Shown piece after piece: positions 11,969 to 23,665 of a stretch of 64,000 bases of DNA. The DNA lies in contig SRSI01000050.1 in assembly GCA_005656395.1 (NCBI GenBank), forward strand, positions 372,001 to 436,000. Reading direction: 5' to 3'. Origin of the DNA: Strongyloides papillosus. Its lineage: Eukaryota > Nematoda > Chromadorea > Rhabditida > Strongyloididae. A model generated the notes under the pieces. The model saw nothing but the letters and a program-made list of their open reading frames with translations. It made no database searches and had not been told where the DNA came from. Made by a program: the position numbers and the translations under genes. Positions within the stretch are counted from its first letter, which is position 1; each line of letters opens with the position of its first letter.

Positions 11969-14010
11969 ATAATGTACGAAAGATTTATTAGAAATAATAA
12001 ATTAAATTTTTTGGGTAAAATATTATATATCTACAGAATCCTATATTACATTAAAGTTTACCATTTCTTTTTAAAGGCACATTTTTTTATAATATCATTT
12101 TTAGTTTGTTGATTTGCATTTTGATATTTTGTTGAAGGTAAATTAACATAAAAAGTAGTATCAATTTTATCAGATTTCATCTTATATGTTTTATTTACTA
12201 AATATTCAGTAAAGCACAATGCTGCTCCAAAGTCACGATCTGGCAAAAAACGATAGCCAAATAACCTCTTCATATTTTTTATTTGATTAAGCATCTCAAT
12301 ACCATATACACAAACACCATGACGATATAAATTAGATTTGCATTCTCTTTCTGGCCATATAGCGTCTCTTACCATAAAAACTTCTTCATTATACTCTGTA
12401 CTAAGACAATTACGTTCCACATAATGAGGAATTTTAAGAAAATTATCACTGAATAAAGTTTGCCATACCATTTCATCTTCTCCAAATCTATCTGCAGTAT
12501 TAATTTGTTTTAAATATTTACTTATACTTATGTTATTTAGAATATAGTCTATAGAATCTCGAGGTATTCCACTAGCATAAGATCCTTTATAAAATTTTAA
12601 TTTTTTACTCAAAAACGTTTTGTCATACTCATTCATTTCTGATTCTATAAAAGCAAATATATTAGAAAAGTATTTTTTTTACTTACCATTAAAGAAATTT
12701 AAACTTTTGTAGTCCCAAGATGCATTTTGGTCAACACGTTCTTCAACAAATGGACTAGGATCACAAAATTCCATATCTAGGGTACTATTTCTGGCAGTCA
12801 ATATTTCAACGATTTCTCTATTAGTTTTTATAGGAAAATCATCGTTCTATTAATAAAAAAGTAATAAAATTTTACCTAATACTTACTTGTAATATAAACA
12901 AATAGTTCCATTTTTTGTCTTTTAAAATTTTCATACATTCATATGTACTTAATGCTTGATAAATACCATCACTATTCATTTTATATCGTACTGGGGATAT
13001 GTAAACATTATTAAAACACTTTGATAAAGACGTTAATTGCTTATACAATTCTGATGATTTCAAATCAACACTAAAACAATAATGGTTTTGGGGGGCGTAT
13101 GATACTAGAAATTCCAACTCTAACAAATGAAAATTTTTATATACATTTCGTGCATAAGCAATTGGGTAATTGGCTTCAATATCTGATAGTGGTACCTTTG
13201 GGTAGAATCCTCTTGATTTTAAAGATTCACAGTCGTATTTGTAGTCTTTAGGTAGTTTCTTAATTTTAAATCTTTTCTTTTTTACCTTTTTGATATAACT
13301 TATATCGCCACTAATGACTATGGAACAATCTAAATTAAAATCCTTTGGTTTCCATAATGTATAATTTTTGTATAATAAATCATCAGAAACACTTTTATCT
13401 TGTATTGTCCTAGTAGGTTTTATTGTTTTATAAGGATTTTGATATTTTAACAGTTTTTCAGTGTCGTAATTAATATAAATAACATATATAGAAGAAATAA
13501 ATAAACAACTAAGAGCAATAGTTATATTATTATATGAAAACATCTTAAAAAAAATATTGCAACAACTCTGTTTGTGTCTAAGATCTTTTATTTAACTTTT
13601 TACAAAATATGTAAATGTAATAATTTAAAACATATAACTATATTTTCACATAAAGTTTAAAGGATAAATATCTCAATTACAATGAAATTACACTTTATAA
13701 AGAAACAAATATAGAAATTATATATTTTTTAAATACTTTATAGAACTATTTGTTATCTAGAAATTAATATTTTAAAATTAAAATATTATGGAAATAGTGT
13801 ATAGAAATATATATTACAATTGGACTTTTTTTCTAATTATTACAATATATCAACATTATACGACATATAAATTTATGTCTTTCCTCTTTTTGACATTACT
13901 TTTAAAAAACACATAACTAATCCATGATTATATTCAATTAATTTTTTAAAGTACATTATTCATCGTCCATGCTTGAAACAAATTAAATATATTAATATAA
14001 CAAGTAAAAA
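11969..14010. repeat. Tandem duplication unit B (Core-2 gene plus flanks)
   Basis: Homologous to unit A in the same orientation, without the foldback insertion. It provides the undisturbed target site for the element and the complete gene model. Confidence 0.85.
12058..13543 (-). CDS. Core-2/I-branching-type glycosyltransferase, copy B (intact)
   Basis: Exons 13543-12887, 12846-12687 and 12644-12058 encode 467 residues; introns of 40 and 42 nt are canonical. A single N-terminal hydrophobic segment (about residues 8-27) gives type II topology, with the catalytic part in the Golgi lumen. Family signatures in order are FYPKVPLSDIEANYPIAYAR, FLVSYAPQNHYCFSVD, CFNNVYISP, TYECMKIL...WNYLFILQ, the aromatic WDYKSLNFF, YASGIPRDSIDYIL and GEDEMVWQTLFSD. 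This layout is the nematode-expanded branch of GT14 (C. elegans gly-1 relatives). Acceptor substrate is unknown. It is the downstream copy of the tandem pair. Confidence 0.87.
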
Positions 14011-15098
14011 AAAACTAATTTACTGGACCAAATTTTAATGTACTTGGGTAACTTTTCAAAAATCATATCACTGAATAATTACTAAACAACCTAATTACAT
14101 ACTAAGAGAAATTTTGCAATATTACCTTATAAATTTAATAAACAAAGGTTTGAATCAAACTGCCAAAATATTTATCCATAAGAAGATGAATAATGTATAA
14201 TACAACAAAAATACTCATATTTATTTGTTGGAATGTAAATATTTCATGCATCTTAATATTAAAAAAAAGCAAAATAAATTTTTAATGATAAAATTTATAT
14301 GATTAAGAAAAACTAATTTAAATATCAATGTCCAAAATATTGTCATTTATAAAGAGAAAGTTAATCTATCTCATTAACTAATAATATTTAGACAAGGTAT
14401 CTGTTTCTAACTATATAAAATAAATATTTAAAAAGTAGTAGGAGTATTTTTTTATATATAAAAATGGTATAACTTGTGTTAATAAACGTTATATCATGTT
14501 GATACTTCATTTTTAGTCATATCATTGTTTTTGATTTATGCTATTTATAAAATTATAGATAAAAAATTTTTTATTTTATAATGGAATGTTATGACTTCTG
14601 AATTTATAATGATTTAATAAGCTGCAAAAAAACATCTTCATAATTAAACAAAGGTTTTGCAATTACAGCAGGTGTGTCTGTGATAAGTTGAATTAAACTT
14701 ATTAATTTTGTAAATATTTTTTAACTTAGAAACTCGTTAAAAGTAAAATTAACTTGTAATGGAAATATTACTAAAGCAATTTAATATAGAATATAAAGAT
14801 TATTCCATAGTAAAATTTGAAAATTTTCTAAATTTCATTTAATATATAATTCATAACATTTAACTAATAAAAGCTTACGATAGAATTGATATAATTTAAG
14901 TATAGCAATTGCTATCGAGAATACCAAGATATGAATAAGTACAGGTAATATATAGAAGTTTTTGCTTTTATTTATCAACTAATAACACAATTCAAGATAG
15001 ATAAAAAATAACTTTTAAAAATATTAATATCAAAATACTGAAAATATCTATAACAATAGTTCATAATATTTGTGTTAATATAAATTAGTTTTAAAAGT
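13544..15098. other. Intergenic stretch
   Basis: The part next to the gene (to about 14010) is the duplicated upstream flank. The remainder is AT-rich without a supported gene. Confidence 0.4.
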
Positions 15099-16203
15099 TT
15101 AATTATTCATACTAGCAAAAAAATTAAAAAATTTAGCAACCAATAAAGCATAATCAACGATAATATTTTTCCATGCCACACTTTTAACCACAAATTCAGC
15201 ATGCATACAAATAAATCGCAAGCACCATTCTTGAAGGATTTCAGATGAATGTAATTCACTTTTTATAAGATAATCACAAACAGTGTCAACTTCTGTATCT
15301 ATCATTAGTTTCTCTTCTGCCGCTAATTTCAATAAATTAAGCTTATATTTATCTCCAATTGCCAACATTTCACAGGTTATGTCATCCATTTTTGGTAATT
15401 TTCCTGTGTACAAATAATTTACCATCTCTTTCACAGCCTTCGGAGAAAAATCATTTATTTCAATAATATTTGGTGAATATCCATTTTGTTTATCTATCAA
15501 TATTGAATTAAAGACTTCAGATCTATCAGCAAGAACACATTTATGTACATATATTTCAGAATCCTTTACTTTGATAACACAATCAGAAAAATTAGATGAT
15601 TTAAGTAAACTGCAAAAATCATTCGGTAATGTATTCAAGGGTTCGTTTACGTTATTATCCATTAGAGTACCATCAGTTCTTATAATATTATGTGAATAAA
15701 AAATTTCGCAACCTATTATTAATGTGTCATTTGCCATAAGTCCAGAAAATCTATTAAATAATGAACGTCTTTCAAAAAATTGTGAATGACCGTGCATTTG
15801 TAAACTATGATTATATTTTCTTCTATTTTCAACAATATTTACACCTTTCTTTTTACCTTCAGAATTTATAACGAAAAATTTTGACTCAAATGTTAAATAT
15901 AAGTCGTAAGAACATTCAAAATTTAAATAAATTGATATATAATCTTTATTTATATCTTCATCACCTTTTGGATACAAAACAACAAATAATTTCAATTTAT
16001 CGTCTGTATGGGATTTGAAAGGAGGACTTATCTTACATTGACCTGTTTTTTCTTTACAAACAGAAAATTTATCTATAGTCCATATTATACTTGCTTCATG
16101 TATTCTTTTTTTATAGTTTAACAGATCTTTAGATTCTGAAATATATTAAAATGGCTCGAAATAAATTTAAAAACTCACTTGAAGAAGACTCGTTAGAAGT
16201 CAT
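15099..16203 (-). CDS. MATH-BTB protein (SPOP/BATH type)
   Basis: Probable substrate adaptor for a cullin-3 ubiquitin ligase. Exons 16203-16179 (MTSNESSS) and 16135-15099 are joined by a 43-nt GTGAGT...TTTCAG intron and give 353 residues. The MATH domain runs from about residue 22 (ASIIWTIDKF, KLKLFVVLYPKGDED, YISIYLNF, then FFERRSLF). The BTB domain starts near residue 180 (FSDCVIKVKDSEIYVHKC, VFNSIL, VKEMVNYLYTGKLP), followed by the 3-box-like helices (LLKLAAEEKL). Length is close to SPOP (374). Such genes are expanded in nematodes, so one-to-one orthology is unlikely. Confidence 0.88.
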
Positions 16204-17825
16204 ATTCAAAATTATATAAATTTTAATACAGATTGAAATAATGTTGCTCCTAGGATGATAAAGTAGAAAATTAAAGTTATGTTCCTGAAAACTATAATAA
16301 GAATAAATTTTTTATCTTCCAAAATTGTAAACTGATAATTTATCAGAAAGAAAATTTTTTATATGCAAATGTTTATGGAAAAATTATTGCTTAAGAAAAC
16401 TTTCATTGTAGTTATAATAATGTCTATTATTATGCCTTTCAAATAAGAAAATGAAAAAAAGCTACAAAAAAGAAAATTTTATAGTGATATGATGATTTCT
16501 GTAATATATGAAAAAAAATTATCATTGAAATAAAAATTTATCTGATAAAACGATTCCTTTCAAAAAACAAAAAATTCAATAAACAAATCAATGTTCCATT
16601 GACTTTAATCTCAATTTATGAATATATTTCAAACTCTTTTGCTGTTAATCAAAAATTAAGTTAAAAAATAAATTTTTATGAGGTTCCACGAATTTCCTGT
16701 TGATTTAATGAAATGTCATACAAATTTATATAATTCAAAAAAATTTATACTTTAATATCGAGAACTCCGTAAAACAATATGCATAATTTAGTATCAATAA
16801 TGCTATAAGCAAAGATGTTTTTACAAAATAACCGAATCATGAACATAAGTATCTGTTATTTCAATATAATTTTATACTTATATCCAATATTGAAATACAA
16901 AAAAAGAAAATATATTTTTGTAATTATATCATTAGTTCATTTTTGTAAAATTAGTGTTGTCTTAATAATTAAAATATTTATCGCTTTTACTTGAATCACG
17001 GCTTTTAACAATTGCTGTTTATATATGACGATATCTTCACATTAAATATTTTAATTGAAAATATTGTAGTTGCATTCCTTGCTAAAAAATCTATCTCATT
17101 TATAACATTACCATTTAGCAATTATTCCATTACATTTTAATGATAAGGCAAAGTGTACTTTTATATAAAGAACTGATAATATAGTAATGAAAATTTTATT
17201 TTTTTCTTTTTCCATGTGGAAATATTGAATATAGGTGTAAAAGTGTATTGAAGTAACAAAAACTTATGTTTTTCTTTCTGTTGTTCATTTTCAAACTTTT
17301 TCTTGAAAAAAAAGTTTAATTACCTACAAACTTTAGTAAGATAAATAATTTATACTACAAGAATTTGAATCAACAATCAAATAATACATTGCCTTAATAA
17401 TACTTTTTAATAATTTTAAAATCTCTCTAACTAACATTTTCAAAATAATATGTAGATTAAGGAACTTTTGTCTTAAGATTCCATTATTGTATAATTTGCA
17501 AATTGTATTTCATGTAAACTTTGTGATATTATTATTTTCTTTCTATGGAGATAATATTTTGTAATGCACAATACTTGATTTAAATAAATATGGCTCTAAA
17601 AATAACACAATATCATTTAGTTGTTCTTTTCTAAAAAAACAAAACAAATACCACAAAAAATTTTATTCTGTAAGGACAGTAAATAAAGACACAGACAAAA
17701 GATTGTCACATATTCTACAGCCAAAAAAGTAAACAATAATCGTTACCTAATAACTAACAAAAAAATCATATTTACATATTTATTTTCAAAAATAAAAAGG
17801 ATAAAAAAATAAAAGACATACAAAA
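16204..17825. other. Intergenic stretch
   Basis: 1.6 kb of AT-rich sequence between two minus-strand genes. No gene, repeat array or structured RNA was seen. Confidence 0.4.
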
Positions 17826-20024
17826 TTAAAATACATGAATCTTCTTACTTTCATCCATAAGCAAGACACCTTGTTTAGAGAAATGTTTTATAGCCTCATC
17901 AACATCCTTCTCCTTGATACCTTTATTCTTGGATCTACCAACCACATCACTAAATGAAACTCCACCACCAACATTAGAAGCGTTTATGAGATCTCTAATA
18001 ATTGCAAATACATTATCCCATACATGTTCATAACGATTGACTCCTCTAGTGTCATCTGGTTGTAATGATGATTTAGAAACTTCCATAAGCCTGATAGCTT
18101 CTTCAATATCCTCCATAGTCACTTCATCAGCCAATCTTATACGTGCAACTGCAGTAGCCATCCTAATAACTCCAAGTAAGATACGAGGCGAAGTATAGGT
18201 GGAGTCATTTGATGAACGTGCATGTTTACGAATATCAGCATACATATCAACTAATCTTTGACTAAGACCTTGAGAAATAATTGGATTCTTCTTCTTGCAT
18301 ATAGCGATGTATTTTCTCATGAAATTCATTGATAAAGGAGTTCTTCCATCTTGTTCTGGTTGTTTTTCGTTCATGTGAACAAAAGTGATGTGTGAAGCAA
18401 GGCGTTTATCGTTTTCTCTTGATGGTTTATCTTGAATGAGCCATAAAATATCAAATCTAGACAACAAAGCGGCAGGAAGTTGGAGATTCTCTTCAATGGT
18501 CCGTTTTGGATTAAATCTTCCAAAAGCAGGATTAGCAGCTGCAATAATTGAAGTTCTAGCATTGAGTGTAGTCAAAATACCAGCCTTTGCAATGGAAATA
18601 GTTTGTTGTTCCATAACCTCATGGATAGCTGTACGGTCACCTTCAAGCATCTTGTCAAACTCATCGATACAACAGATTCCTCCATCAGCCAACACAAGAG
18701 CACCACCTTCCAATGTCATCTCTCCAGTAACAGGATCTTTAACAACAGCAGCTGTCAAACCAACACCTGATGAACCACGACCTGTTGTATAGGCTGATCT
18801 GACGGCAAGGCGATCAACATATCCAAGAAGCTGTGATTTGGCAACACCAGGATCACCCATAAGAATTACATTGATGTTACCTCTTATCTTCATTCCAGCA
18901 GCATTCTTATCAACACCTCCAACAAGAGCTAAAAGTAAGGATTTCTTGACATCAATATGTCCGTAGATTTCAGGTGCAATAGAGTAGGCCAAATGATCAT
19001 AAATATCAGGTTTGCTTGCAATCTCCAACTCTTCCTCTGTGAATTTGGCATTTTCATCCTCAATTGATTCGTCATTGTTTAATCTTTCTAAGTCTGTTGC
19101 TTGTAAATATGTATCAGTTACTAAACCACTTTGTTGTCTCTCACCCTGTCCTCTCATAATTGGGAGTAAAGTTCCACTAATTCTCACTGAATCTCCTGGA
19201 ACAACTTCACGGCATTGTTCTCCAAACAAATTAATAATCATAGAACGAGGGATACCTCCTACAGGTACTTGGTTAGCTGTTTCTTGAATTCTAATTTCCT
19301 GGAATTTAGTAAATTTACTACCCCTTATCTGCATAGTCAATCTCCCTGCACTACGGGACTCCTGGCATTCCCTACTAGGACACTCAATAGCAGGTTGAAA
19401 TGATGGCCCCTTAACAGTCTGATACGTCTCACAACCACAAGTATCACATGAATAAGTCAACACAGATGTCAATGGGCGAACGTCAGTTGCGCGAATAACT
19501 ATCCCAGTAACAGTGATAAGCTTTCCAATGAACTTTGATTTTACATCGCGAACGGCAAGTGGTTTATCAGTGGTTGGGGTCTTAATTGCAATATCATATC
19601 TACGTAGTAACTCTGGTGGGAATTTTCTTTTACTGTCCTGAAGTGGGGCGTTCTCAGATTGTAGAGTTTTTATATACTTTTCTTCACGTATTCTTTGGAT
19701 TAGGTAAGCATCAAGAGCATCTTTAGCTTCGGGAAGGTTACTTCCACGCTTCTCGTTAATCAATTCATCTATAACCTCGTTTGTTATACTTTGCAATCTC
19801 ATGGAGTTATTCACAAATTTGTCGACCAAGTCGGGATTTACTTCCTTTAAATCATCTAAAACGAGATAGAGAACATTTCCTTCACGATTGGCGCATTTAG
19901 TGATTTGTTCATCATAGACGAAATGTTTTCTTTTTCCACCAGATCCATCATCAACCTCCTCGTAGAAGGTTTTAAAGAATTCGCGGAGTTGATTTTTAGT
20001 TTGAGCAATATCGAGAGTAGTCAT
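17826..20024 (-). CDS. mcm-5: DNA replication licensing factor MCM5
   Basis: Subunit of the MCM2-7 replicative helicase. A single 732-residue exon, close to the human length. The N-terminal zinc motif is Cys193, Cys196, Cys215, Cys220. The ATPase core has Walker A GDPGVAKSQ (390-398), Walker B CCIDEFDKM (451-459), sensor 1 AAANP and the arginine finger LLSRFD. VPVGGIPRSM and the C-terminal winged-helix region (VDEAIKHFSKQGVLLMDE) are MCM5-like. The start is the first ATG of the frame and matches MCM5 in position. The upstream intergenic region carries E2F-like sites. Confidence 0.97.
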   Translation of the reverse strand: MTTLDIAQTKNQLREFFKTFYEEVDDGSGGKRKHFVYDEQITKCANREGNVLYLVLDDLKEVNPDLVDKFVNNSMRLQSITNEVIDELINEKRGSNLPEAKDALDAYLIQRIREEKYIKTLQSENAPLQDSKRKFPPELLRRYDIAIKTPTTDKPLAVRDVKSKFIGKLITVTGIVIRATDVRPLTSVLTYSCDTCGCETYQTVKGPSFQPAIECPSRECQESRSAGRLTMQIRGSKFTKFQEIRIQETANQVPVGGIPRSMIINLFGEQCREVVPGDSVRISGTLLPIMRGQGERQQSGLVTDTYLQATDLERLNNDESIEDENAKFTEEELEIASKPDIYDHLAYSIAPEIYGHIDVKKSLLLALVGGVDKNAAGMKIRGNINVILMGDPGVAKSQLLGYVDRLAVRSAYTTGRGSSGVGLTAAVVKDPVTGEMTLEGGALVLADGGICCIDEFDKMLEGDRTAIHEVMEQQTISIAKAGILTTLNARTSIIAAANPAFGRFNPKRTIEENLQLPAALLSRFDILWLIQDKPSRENDKRLASHITFVHMNEKQPEQDGRTPLSMNFMRKYIAICKKKNPIISQGLSQRLVDMYADIRKHARSSNDSTYTSPRILLGVIRMATAVARIRLADEVTMEDIEEAIRLMEVSKSSLQPDDTRGVNRYEHVWDNVFAIIRDLINASNVGGGVSFSDVVGRSKNKGIKEKDVDEAIKHFSKQGVLLMDESKKIHVF

Positions 20025-20635
20025 ACTTAGTAGTTAATAACAAACGATAAAAAATACTGTTGAAAGCAACAATGTAAAGGAACTAATGAATGTATGATGT
20101 TTTATAGCGGATGATAATTCCAATGGCGCGCAAGTACAACGAACAAATGAGAAATCCCGCTTAAAAAGGTCATTGTAAGAGTATTTTTGGGATGCAATAA
20201 CCAATTTAGGGGGAATAAAATTCCAATTGTAGTTTAGAAGTATGATCAAAACAAATTATTATGAGGTGTTAACTCATTTCAGGAACGAAAGAGATTGGTT
20301 ACATAGTTTTACCGGATAAGGCCGCATGTTTCATAACCGTTAATTTGATACTTTATCACAATTACTTCGTTGCAATTTTTTTAAAAGTTTTTCTTGGTAT
20401 ACAAGTATTTTTCACTTTGTGATTTCATCAGATTGATTTTTTGAAACGTAACATAATTCATTTTTTTCTAAAGTCTCAATATTTTTCAATTATTTAATTA
20501 ATTTTTTTTACTATGTATAATTCCCTCTCTTCTGCTCAATTCCCCAAGTAGAATAAACACGCCGCGGTCCCTGAGAAGACTCTGATATACATCCTCTCAT
20601 TGACAAATATTTCATTTTCGATTGTTTTGCTTACC
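20025..20635. promoter_or_regulatory. Divergent promoter region of MCM5 and dynactin p62, with E2F-like sites
   Basis: Locally richer in G+C than the surroundings. ATGGCGCG at 20123-20130 and AATCCCGC at 20153-20160 resemble E2F half-sites (TTTSSCGC / GCGGGA), 100-135 nt upstream of MCM5, a classic E2F target. A second GC-rich patch (ACGCCGCGGTCC, about 20559-20570) lies 65-80 nt before the dynactin start. Function is inferred from motif and context only. Confidence 0.4.
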
Positions 20636-21950
20636 ATGGAACGAAGTTTTCCCTCTCATTATGATGCCGTTCTCTACGAATGTGCATGTGGAAGTTTTGA
20701 AAAGTATTCAAAACTTTTATTTTGTTATGAATGTAAAAAATTTGCATGTGAAGGGTGTTGTACAGAATCACTGGATACAACATTTTGCCCATTCTGTTTC
20801 GAGTGTTCTACACTTGGTGAATTTAACACGAAAAAGAATCGCTGCCCTGATTGCAGACTTTGTCCTCTTTGTTGTAAGTTATTTAGCGGTAATAGCATTA
20901 TCAATATCATTCGATTTTATAGTTAGTTATCTTGTTATAAAAACAACAAACGAGGAGAAGTGTTATTTTAAGTGTAATTCTTGTTTTTGGACTTCAAGAG
21001 AAAGTGGTTTATCGGATAGATCAAACCACCGAAGTTATCCTGATTATGATAATAAGGAGATGGAAGATGAAATAGCTTCCCTTTCTGAATATTTAAAAAA
21101 GATGGCTAGCATTGTTAAGGCATCCGAAAAAATTAAAAAGATAAAGAAGAAGAAGACTCTTTCAAATAACAAATATCAACTTCAACGATCATATGAACAT
21201 AAATTAAAAATAACAAGTCCTGATGAGAAGATTCAGTTACCGACTGTCTTAAGTGTCTCCGAGATACCGGAAGTTGATGAGTCATACTTCACGGAGAGTG
21301 TCCAAGATAAATTATTACCAACACTAGATCAAAAAATAGAACAATGTGGATTCGGTTGGGGGAAACTTCAACCCATTCCAGCATATAACTTATGTAAAAA
21401 GACATATCGATGTTCAACAGGTGATCACCTACTCTGTCGATTAGAATACTCACCAGCTACAGTGAAGTTTAAAATCTTCAACACAGCATGGACATTTTTA
21501 CCACAAGTAAAAGTTGTTCCTAAAAGCGCTAACGTTACAAATGAATGGAATAACTTAATGCTTGTCGTTAAAAATAACTCTTCATCAGTCGTTCGCGTTA
21601 AATTATTCCCCCTACAAAACGATGATCCATCCTTTGTAGAATGTTCCGATCCAGACGTGGAATTCACATTAACAGCCAAAGAAGACACTTTCGAAGTCGA
21701 TGAGTCGTTCTCACTATTCTATAATGAACAACGCCACGAAGACAATCCACTAACATTCCGCAAAGGTTGCAGGGCAGGTCTAAATTTCAAGGTGAAACCC
21801 AAAATAGACAGTAACAGTAATTTTTTCAATCTGAAGGTTAAATTCAGCCCCACTCTTAAAAACGACGACGGTAGAGATGAAATATGGTATGATTTATTAA
21901 TGAAAATTGATACTGGAAAAAGTTCATCTAAACTAGAGAATGTACATTGA
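20636..21950 (+). CDS. dnc-4: Dynactin subunit 4 (p62)
   Basis: Pointed-end subunit of dynactin, the dynein cofactor. Exons 20636-20873 and 20923-21950 (49-nt intron, GTAAGT...TATAG) give 421 residues. The N-terminal cysteine clusters CACG...CYECKKFAC, CPFCFEC and KKNRCPDCRLCPLC, then FKCNSCFWTSRESGLSDRS, match the RING-like zinc region of DCTN4. A short coiled coil follows (about 130-165), then the conserved beta-rich part (RCSTGDHLLCRLEYSPATVKF, FRKGCRAGLNFKV). Shorter than human (460). An upstream in-frame TTG was not used as the start. The symbol is the C. elegans name and is tentative. Confidence 0.88.
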
Positions 21951-22093
21951 TTATCACTTTATTATGTCATTATTAACTTAATATATTGTATTGATGAGAA
22001 TGTTTGAGACAAGGAAATGTCATCTTGATTAACGGTATATATTTGCAGTTTTATTCTTGTTTTGTATGTTATAATAAAACGCTTAGTCGGAGG

Positions 22094-23644
22094 ATGATCT
22101 TTAAGTATTTTTTAGTTTTGTTTTGTTGTTTTTTTATTTTTGATATTGATTGCCTAAAGATATTGCAAATTGTTCCGGGTTTTACTAATAGTCATGTTTT
22201 GTTTAATTATCGTGTGGCAGAGACTTTGAAATCTCTAGGACATGATGTTTTTTTATGGACACAAATGGAGATGAATATGGTCGTAAAGGATGTTTTGAAA
22301 AGACCCAAAGGTGTAGATGAATTGAAAGTTTCAATAACTTTCAAAGATAAACTCAAAGCAGAAGGATTGAAAGTTTTCCAAACCATGATGTTCAACAAGG
22401 GTGATGCATACGATCTTTGGTGGACTGGCCAGGAATTCAAAGACATGAGACTAGAATCATGCGAACAAATGCTTGATGTAGGAAACGAAACAATAGCAAA
22501 ACTAAAGAATGAAGAATTCGATGTTGCTATAGGACATTTCCATGATTTATGCCCTCTAGCTTTAGCAAAAGCAGTCAATGTCAAAAAGTTGATTTGGATT
22601 ACCCATGGAACATCAGTTTATGATTTTACTGCAATTCAAATGGGATTAAGAACATTCCCTGCCTCAATATCTCATCCTCTTAGTTCTTTTGCTGATGAAA
22701 TGACTTTTTCTGAGAGATTGGTAAATTTATTATGGCATTTAAGTACACTTGATTTTGTTAATTTACCTCAAAATCTTCTTTATGATGAAAATTTTATGTA
22801 CAAAAAAAGAAAAGAGTACACTGATAATGAGGATCTTTGGGATCTCAGTAGAAATGTTCAGGTATTATTTGTTAACGGAGAAAGGTTCCTAGATTTTCCA
22901 AGACCTTTTCCCATTGGAATCACCTTTATGGGTGAAGTAGGTAAGAAAAGTTCTTCCAAAGCTTTACCTGAAGACATCGAAAACATTATAAATAAAGCCA
23001 ATAAAGGAATCATTCTTTTCTCACTTGGAACAGTTTCTAACACAACAAACATGCCACAACAAATGATCCACTCATTCGTTGAAGCTTTTGGTCAATACCC
23101 CGACTACCAATTTCTATGGAGAATGGAAATGGACGTACCAGAAGCAGGAAAATACGAAAACATCAATTTACTAAAATGGCTCCCACAAAAAGATTTAATG
23201 AAACACCCAAGCACAAAATTATTAATTGCTCATGGTGGTTACAACTCCTTCCTAGAGGCTTCTCAAACAGGTGTCCCCGTTATTTTGATGCCATTATTTG
23301 CTGATCAATTCATAAATGCTAAACGTGCTCAAAGATTTGGTATAGCTGAAACTTTAGATAAGTTATCATTAACACCAGAAAAAGTTTCAAATGCTATAGA
23401 TAAGGTTTTGAACGTCCCAACATACTCCGAGAATGCCAAGAAATTATCATTGATGTTAAATGACAAACCTTCAAACGACAGTTACGCCATACTAAAACAC
23501 CGAATAAAACTAGCAGTTTCCGCAAACAAAATATTTAGCCTAAAAGCCGCTCAAAATTTAAATTTTATTCAATTCTACAACTTAGATCTAATGTCAGTGT
23601 TAATTGGAATCATCATTATGCTATCAATAAATATGACTAAATAA
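22094..23644 (+). CDS. UDP-glycosyltransferase (UGT, GT1 family)
   Basis: ER-luminal enzyme that transfers sugar from a UDP-sugar to small lipophilic molecules. 516 residues from the ATG at 22094; this start gives a clean signal peptide (MIFKYFLVLFCCFFIF). The C-terminal donor-binding signature is present: LLKWLPQKDLMKHPSTKLLI, then HGGYNSFLEA and GVPVILMPLFADQFINA. A hydrophobic C-terminal segment (LMSVLIGIIIMLSI) with a short tail gives the usual ER type I topology. Single exon. The acceptor is unknown; nematode UGTs are a large family. It starts 143 nt after dynactin p62 on the same strand. Confidence 0.93.
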   Translation: MIFKYFLVLFCCFFIFDIDCLKILQIVPGFTNSHVLFNYRVAETLKSLGHDVFLWTQMEMNMVVKDVLKRPKGVDELKVSITFKDKLKAEGLKVFQTMMFNKGDAYDLWWTGQEFKDMRLESCEQMLDVGNETIAKLKNEEFDVAIGHFHDLCPLALAKAVNVKKLIWITHGTSVYDFTAIQMGLRTFPASISHPLSSFADEMTFSERLVNLLWHLSTLDFVNLPQNLLYDENFMYKKRKEYTDNEDLWDLSRNVQVLFVNGERFLDFPRPFPIGITFMGEVGKKSSSKALPEDIENIINKANKGIILFSLGTVSNTTNMPQQMIHSFVEAFGQYPDYQFLWRMEMDVPEAGKYENINLLKWLPQKDLMKHPSTKLLIAHGGYNSFLEASQTGVPVILMPLFADQFINAKRAQRFGIAETLDKLSLTPEKVSNAIDKVLNVPTYSENAKKLSLMLNDKPSNDSYAILKHRIKLAVSANKIFSLKAAQNLNFIQFYNLDLMSVLIGIIIMLSINMTK

Positions 23645-23665
23645 AAAAATACATGTGAAGAAGTT

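Noticed and set aside
22004..22093. Longer N-terminus for the UGT
   Set aside because: It would begin at a non-ATG codon and bury the signal peptide; the ATG at 22094 is the natural start.
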